The notes under the pieces are model-generated. The model made no database searches and had not been told where the DNA came from. It saw only the letters and a list, made by a program, of their open reading frames with translations. DNA of 10,805 bases, taken from positions 1 through 10,805 of the forward strand of contig CAZVJA010000187.1 of the NCBI GenBank assembly GCA_964626885.1, written 5' to 3'. The position numbers were made by a program, and so were the translations under genes. The stretch's first letter is position 1. The number at the start of each line of letters is the position of its first letter. Shown one piece after another: positions 7,871-10,805 of the stretch. This stretch comes from CAZVJA01 sp964626885. GTDB taxonomy: Bacteria > Planctomycetota > Planctomycetia > Planctomycetales > Planctomycetaceae.

Positions 7871-8701
7871 TTACGCCGCCTGGGCTTGCTCGCTCTGCGA
7901 TTTCCGCTCCGCCTCCGCGATCAGCACTTCGCTGACCAGCGCCGCGTAGTCGAGCGAGCCGGGGCATTGCGGCGCATAGTCGAAAATCGACTGCCCGAAG
8001 CTCGGCGCTTCCGCCAGCTTGATGTTCCGACGAATGCGGCTCTGGAAGATCTGCGCGTTCGCCCACGGTGTTCCCGAGTCGCTGCGATCGAGGAAGGCCG
8101 TCAGGTCGTCGGTGATGTCGGCCGCGAGGCGCGTGCCGGTTTCGTACAAGCAAAGAATGATTCCAGTCACCCGCAGCGACCGGTTGAGCCGCCGCGTCAC
8201 GAGGGCGGTTGTCTCCAGCAATTTCGATAACCCCTGCAGCGCGAAGAAGTGCGGCTGCAGCGGAATGAAAACCTCGCGCACCGCCGTGAGCGCATTGATG
8301 GTCAAAATCCCCAACGATGGCGGGCAGTCAATAATCAAATAATCGTACGCATTCGATTGCTCGGTCTGCGCGAGCGCGTCGCGTAAGAGCAACTCCCGGC
8401 CGTTCACATCCGCCAGTTCCATCTCGGCCGCCGCGAGGTCGAGGTTCGACGGCACAACCCACAAATTGTCCCCCACGAGTCGGCGGGCCTGCGAGAGTTC
8501 TTTTGTTCCCGCAAACACCTGATAAATCGTCGGCGTCTCGCCGTAAGCTTCGATTCCAAAGTGCAGCGACGCATGTCCTTGCGGATCGAGGTCGACGAGG
8601 CAGACGCGCCGGCCGGCCCTTGCCAGTCCCGCTGCCAGGTTGACACTGGTCGTCGTTTTGCCGACGCCCCCTTTTTGGTTCATCACGGCGATGCTGCGCA
8701 T
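7871..8701 (-). CDS. parA: ParA/Soj-family P-loop ATPase (no parB in window)
   Basis: This 276-residue protein has AAGGA 6 nt before the ATG (8712-8708). The deviant Walker A motif KGGVGKTT is at 10-17, with signature Lys K10 and catalytic-site K15. The A' motif DLDPQGH is at 37-43 and Walker B LIIDCPPS at 122-129 (D125). The motif LAEAPSFGQSIFDYAP near the C-terminus is typical of Soj proteins. Family members form ATP-dependent dimers that bind DNA nonspecifically and, with a partner that stimulates hydrolysis, move chromosomes, plasmids or protein clusters. Length is normal for chromosomal Soj (about 250-275) and there is no N-terminal helix-turn-helix of the P1/F plasmid type. No ParB lies within the visible flanks: the next gene downstream is the PAS sensor and upstream is DUF1015. 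Its cargo is therefore open, and it could be the genome's Soj separated from parB or a positioning ATPase. Confidence 0.95.
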   Translation of the reverse strand: MRSIAVMNQKGGVGKTTTSVNLAAGLARAGRRVCLVDLDPQGHASLHFGIEAYGETPTIYQVFAGTKELSQARRLVGDNLWVVPSNLDLAAAEMELADVNGRELLLRDALAQTEQSNAYDYLIIDCPPSLGILTINALTAVREVFIPLQPHFFALQGLSKLLETTALVTRRLNRSLRVTGIILCLYETGTRLAADITDDLTAFLDRSDSGTPWANAQIFQSRIRRNIKLAEAPSFGQSIFDYAPQCPGSLDYAALVSEVLIAEAERKSQSEQAQAA

Positions 8702-8800
8702 GGGAATTCCTTTTCCGGGCCACGGGAAAAACCCGCCGGCCGCGAGCGCTCTAGTGGAAACACGATTGGATGGATCGGGAGATGCGAGAGAGGGAGCGGG

Positions 8801-8809
8801 AGTATAACA
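8801..8809 (-). promoter_or_regulatory. Candidate extended -10 promoter of the ParA-type gene
   Basis: On the minus strand the sequence reads TGTTATACT: TATACT (one mismatch to TATAAT) preceded by the TGN extension that can replace a -35 element. No good -35 lies 16-18 bp upstream. It would give a leader of about 90 nt before the ATG at 8701. Prediction from motif only. Confidence 0.5.
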
Positions 8810-8836
8810 GCTGCACGAAAACAGGGATAGGGGGGT

Positions 8837-8849
8837 TTGTCATTGACAA
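8837..8849. promoter_or_regulatory. 13-bp palindrome upstream of the ParA promoter
   Basis: TTGTCA-T-TGACAA is perfectly symmetric around one central base and lies about 30 bp upstream of the candidate -10 of the ParA-type gene. This position suits an activator or repressor site. The symmetry is seen; binding is inferred. Confidence 0.4.
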
Positions 8850-9045
8850 TCCGCGGCATTTGGGAAAACCTGAAAAGCCCGAAGCACGAATGTCGAAAGA
8901 AACACCCGGCTCGAATTCCCAAGAGAACGAGATCGCACCCGTCCGAGATAACACGTTTATTTTTATGGCGTTGCGTGCCGAGAACAAACCGCGGACGCCC
9001 GACTGTTCCACTGTCCCCCGAAGCAGCTATCAGGGCTTCGTGCTT

Positions 9046-10353
9046 TCACTCCAGCGGATTGAACACCAGCCCGGTCAGCAGCTTGGGATAGAAGAAGGTG
9101 CTCTTGGCCGGCATCTTCTCGAACTTTGACGCGATCTCTTCCACATCGCTGATCTGCGCCGGCGGCACAAGACACGCCAAGCCGCAGCTTTTTTCGTGCT
9201 GCGCTTCGATCACTTCGTCGAGCAGATGCACGTAGCGGAGCTGCATGTCGGCATTCGGGTAATGATGTTTTAACGCGTGTTCCAGGATCAGATTCCGCAG
9301 CAGGCTGACACCAAGCTGCCGCCACGCATCGCTCTGGTCCGGCGCGAGCTTCCGCATGATCGTCCAGTCGCGAACGCGTCCGAACAGCCATTTCCCGTCC
9401 AGCGACGTACCGAACCCGAAGGCATTCTGCCCCCCGTCGAGCTCGATCATCTCCCAGGTCCGCTGGGCCCCCTCTGCTCCTTCGCCCGTCTCCTCCAGGT
9501 CCATGTGTTCCGAGAGCGCGGCCTTCACATCCTCTGAGGTCAGCTCCGGCAATCCGGAGACAAGCCGATGGGTCGGCAAGATCGCCAGTCCGGGATCGCT
9601 CATCCCGACGAACATCATCAGCACGAAGTTCGACGCATCCTCCTCTCCGCTCCAGCGCCCCTCCGACTTCAGCCAGTTCCGATAGTTGAGCGATGTCTCG
9701 TAACGGTGATGCCCGTCAGCGATGAAGATCGGCTTGTCGCGCAGCAGGCTCCGCGCGGCATTGATCGCCGCAGGATCGGTCACCGGCCAGAGACGATGCA
9801 GCACTCCCAGATGGTCGGTCGCTTCCAGCGGCGTGACACCGACGATCGCCTTCTCCAGCGGCTCCTGTACGGTGTTGTCGGAATCGGGAAACAACCCGAA
9901 CACCGGCGACAGATTCATCCGGCACGCTTTTGTCAGCATCAATCGGTCCGCCTTCGGCCCCGACATCGTCTGCTCGTGCGGATAGATCTTCCCCTTGCCG
10001 AATTCTTCCAGCCGCACGCGCCCCAGGAACCCGCGGCGAACGTACCGCTTTCCTTCCCAATCAAACTCCTGATGGTAGACGTAGAAGGCGTCTTCTCCCT
10101 CCTGCATCAGGATTCCCTCGGACTGCCAGTGCCGCAGGAAGTTCGCGGCGCGGGTGTAGCGTGCATCGGGGGTCGAGTCCCCCGGTTCCTCGCGGTTAAG
10201 ATCGAGCCGGATCACGTTGCAGGGATGCTGTTGATACAATTCCAGCTGCATCTGCGGCCCGATGACGTCATACGGGGGGGCGACGACGTCGGACAAACTT
10301 CCGACCTGCGCCAAGTCATACCGCCAGCCACGAAAAGGTTGCACATCTGCCAT
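9046..10353 (-). CDS. DUF1015-family conserved protein
   Basis: The 435 residues match this family's usual length and motif order end to end. The opening is PFRGWRYD (6-13) with VAPPYDVI (24-31). HEQTM is at 126-130, ADGHHRYET at 212-220, and the closing segment MPAKSTFFYPKLLTGLVF at 414-431. There is no signal peptide or membrane helix, so it is cytosolic. The family has no agreed biochemical function that I know. The Asp-Gly-His-His-Arg motif is the likely active or binding centre and resembles the phosphate-handling motif of ParB/sulfiredoxin-fold proteins, including free serine kinases; that link is inference. The Shine-Dalgarno is weak (a GGA about 10 nt before the ATG), but the start is supported because the conserved N-terminus begins right after it. 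It is the most upstream gene in the window and is followed by the ParA-type gene 344 bp later, so co-transcription is uncertain. Confidence 0.95.
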   Translation of the reverse strand: MADVQPFRGWRYDLAQVGSLSDVVAPPYDVIGPQMQLELYQQHPCNVIRLDLNREEPGDSTPDARYTRAANFLRHWQSEGILMQEGEDAFYVYHQEFDWEGKRYVRRGFLGRVRLEEFGKGKIYPHEQTMSGPKADRLMLTKACRMNLSPVFGLFPDSDNTVQEPLEKAIVGVTPLEATDHLGVLHRLWPVTDPAAINAARSLLRDKPIFIADGHHRYETSLNYRNWLKSEGRWSGEEDASNFVLMMFVGMSDPGLAILPTHRLVSGLPELTSEDVKAALSEHMDLEETGEGAEGAQRTWEMIELDGGQNAFGFGTSLDGKWLFGRVRDWTIMRKLAPDQSDAWRQLGVSLLRNLILEHALKHHYPNADMQLRYVHLLDEVIEAQHEKSCGLACLVPPAQISDVEEIASKFEKMPAKSTFFYPKLLTGLVFNPLE

Positions 10354-10404
10354 CGCGGGATTTCCGTCTGTGAACGAGGGATCAGGTAATACAGAGTCAG
10401 GAAT

Positions 10405-10478
10405 TAGAGCGTTTTTCGTTTTGATGTGCCCCGGTGAATTGTCCGGTACCGTGTGACAGCAATTGGAAAAACGCTATA
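10405..10478. repeat. 74-bp imperfect palindrome, possible small dispersed element
   Basis: Arms agcgtttttc (10408-10417) and gaaaaacgct (10466-10475) are perfect inverted repeats. Allowing one mismatch, they extend to 10405 and 10478. Inside, AATTG (10437-10441) pairs with CAATT (10460-10464) next to the right arm, and there is a GGTACC palindrome at 10445-10450. It encodes nothing and sits about 50 bp upstream of the DUF1015 start. The size and nested symmetry suit a MITE or REP-like element, or a cis-regulatory hairpin. Only one copy is seen in this window. Confidence 0.5.
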
Positions 10479-10805
10479 GGGATGAGAATTTCGAATCTTT
10501 CTCCCGTGGGAACCTCCGGCGCCCGACGATAGCGAATCCGCGTGCGATTTTCGAGCAAGGGGGAGGGATCAGGGAAGCAGGGTGCGAGGGTTCGAGGCCT
10601 CGACCGGCTTCAGGGAATCGGGCTTCGGGCTTCAGGCATTGCGAATTTCGGATTGCGGATTGCTGACCCAGGACTCGGGACTCTTTTTCTTTCCGTTCTC
10701 TGTTCTCCTCTTTCCATCTTCCTCCTCCGTCATCCGTTGTCTGTCTTCTCATTGGCCGCTGATCCGACGACAAGTCGTCGGCTTGGCAAGAGTCCGATTC
10801 CCTCC
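10479..10805. other. Non-coding low-complexity right end
   Basis: No gene is supported. A 99-codon minus-strand frame (10474-10773) is rich in Arg, Glu, Lys and Pro without any fold-like pattern. The DNA is built of imperfect short words: CGGGCTT repeated near 10619-10633, then GGATTGCGGATTGC near 10652-10665. A pyrimidine tract follows from 10681 to 10750 (62 of 70 plus-strand bases are C or T). Such drifting word repeats look like eroded intergenic DNA. Confidence 0.6.
10764..10781. repeat. Perfect short hairpin CCGACGAC-AA-GTCGTCGG
   Basis: Eight-base arms are separated by AA, so a stable stem of about 7 bp with a 4-nt loop would form in either strand's transcript. No T-run follows on either strand, so it is not a standard Rho-independent terminator. 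It may mark the end of a gene lying beyond the right edge or be a dispersed intergenic repeat. Confidence 0.4.

Larger units (their letters stand above)
8702..9045. other. 344-bp intergenic region between DUF1015 and ParA genes
   Basis: No gene is supported. It contains the candidate ParA promoter and the 13-bp palindrome listed separately. Just after the DUF1015 stop, a CGAAGC / GCTTCG hairpin (9019-9040, 10-nt loop) could weakly slow polymerase, but no T-run follows on the minus strand. The gap and the promoter-like signal suggest that the ParA-type gene is transcribed on its own rather than from the DUF1015 promoter. Confidence 0.55.

Noticed and set aside
8843..8848. Exact TTGACA -35 hexamer on the plus strand
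   Set aside because: No -10-like hexamer lies 16-18 bp downstream and no plus-strand gene follows; it is better explained as half of the 13-bp dyad.
9019..9040. Hairpin CGAAGC / GCTTCG just after the DUF1015 stop as a terminator
   Set aside because: The stem is only 6 bp with a 10-nt loop, and GGGGACAG rather than a T-run follows on the minus strand.
10474..10773. 99-codon minus-strand frame upstream of DUF1015
   Set aside because: It lies in low-complexity DNA, has a translation of charged residues and prolines only, and overlaps one end of the palindromic element.

Overview
The window looks like a piece of chromosome from a Planctomycetota bacterium. This is an inference. It rests on two very large exported proteins of a lineage-restricted type with no recognisable enzyme domain, wide non-coding gaps between genes, and a right end of degenerate low-complexity intergenic DNA. 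I cannot name a genus. All six genes I support lie on the minus strand, so transcription runs from high to low coordinates.

Right to left: 10805-10354 is non-coding. It holds a pyrimidine-rich, word-repeating stretch, a short perfect hairpin (10764-10781) and a 74-bp imperfect palindrome (10405-10478) that may be a small dispersed element. Next come a DUF1015-family protein (9046-10353) and, after 344 bp, a Soj/ParA-type ATPase (7871-8701) with no parB in view. Its gene has a plausible extended -10 promoter (8801-8809) with a 13-bp palindrome upstream. A 519-bp gap then contains a perfect 20-bp palindrome (7586-7605) and a UUCG-type hairpin.

A two-gene sensory unit follows: an Aer-like PAS protein (6827-7351) and, 70 bp downstream, a receptor-like protein with an MCP signalling hairpin but no membrane segment (5875-6756). 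Together they resemble a split aerotaxis/redox receptor, comparable in principle to the CetB/CetA pair of Campylobacter but cytoplasmic. No cheA, cheW or flagellar gene is in view.

After another 492 bp without a gene comes a tightly coupled pair: a 1170-residue exported, membrane-anchored protein (1870-5382) and a second exported protein whose 3' end lies off the left edge (1-1854, 618 residues visible). The second gene's Shine-Dalgarno overlaps the first gene's stop codon. Reading the two proteins side by side, they are paralogues, colinear over about 450-500 residues and built largely of recurring beta-rich modules. Their function is unknown, and they are the least explained and most interesting part of the window.
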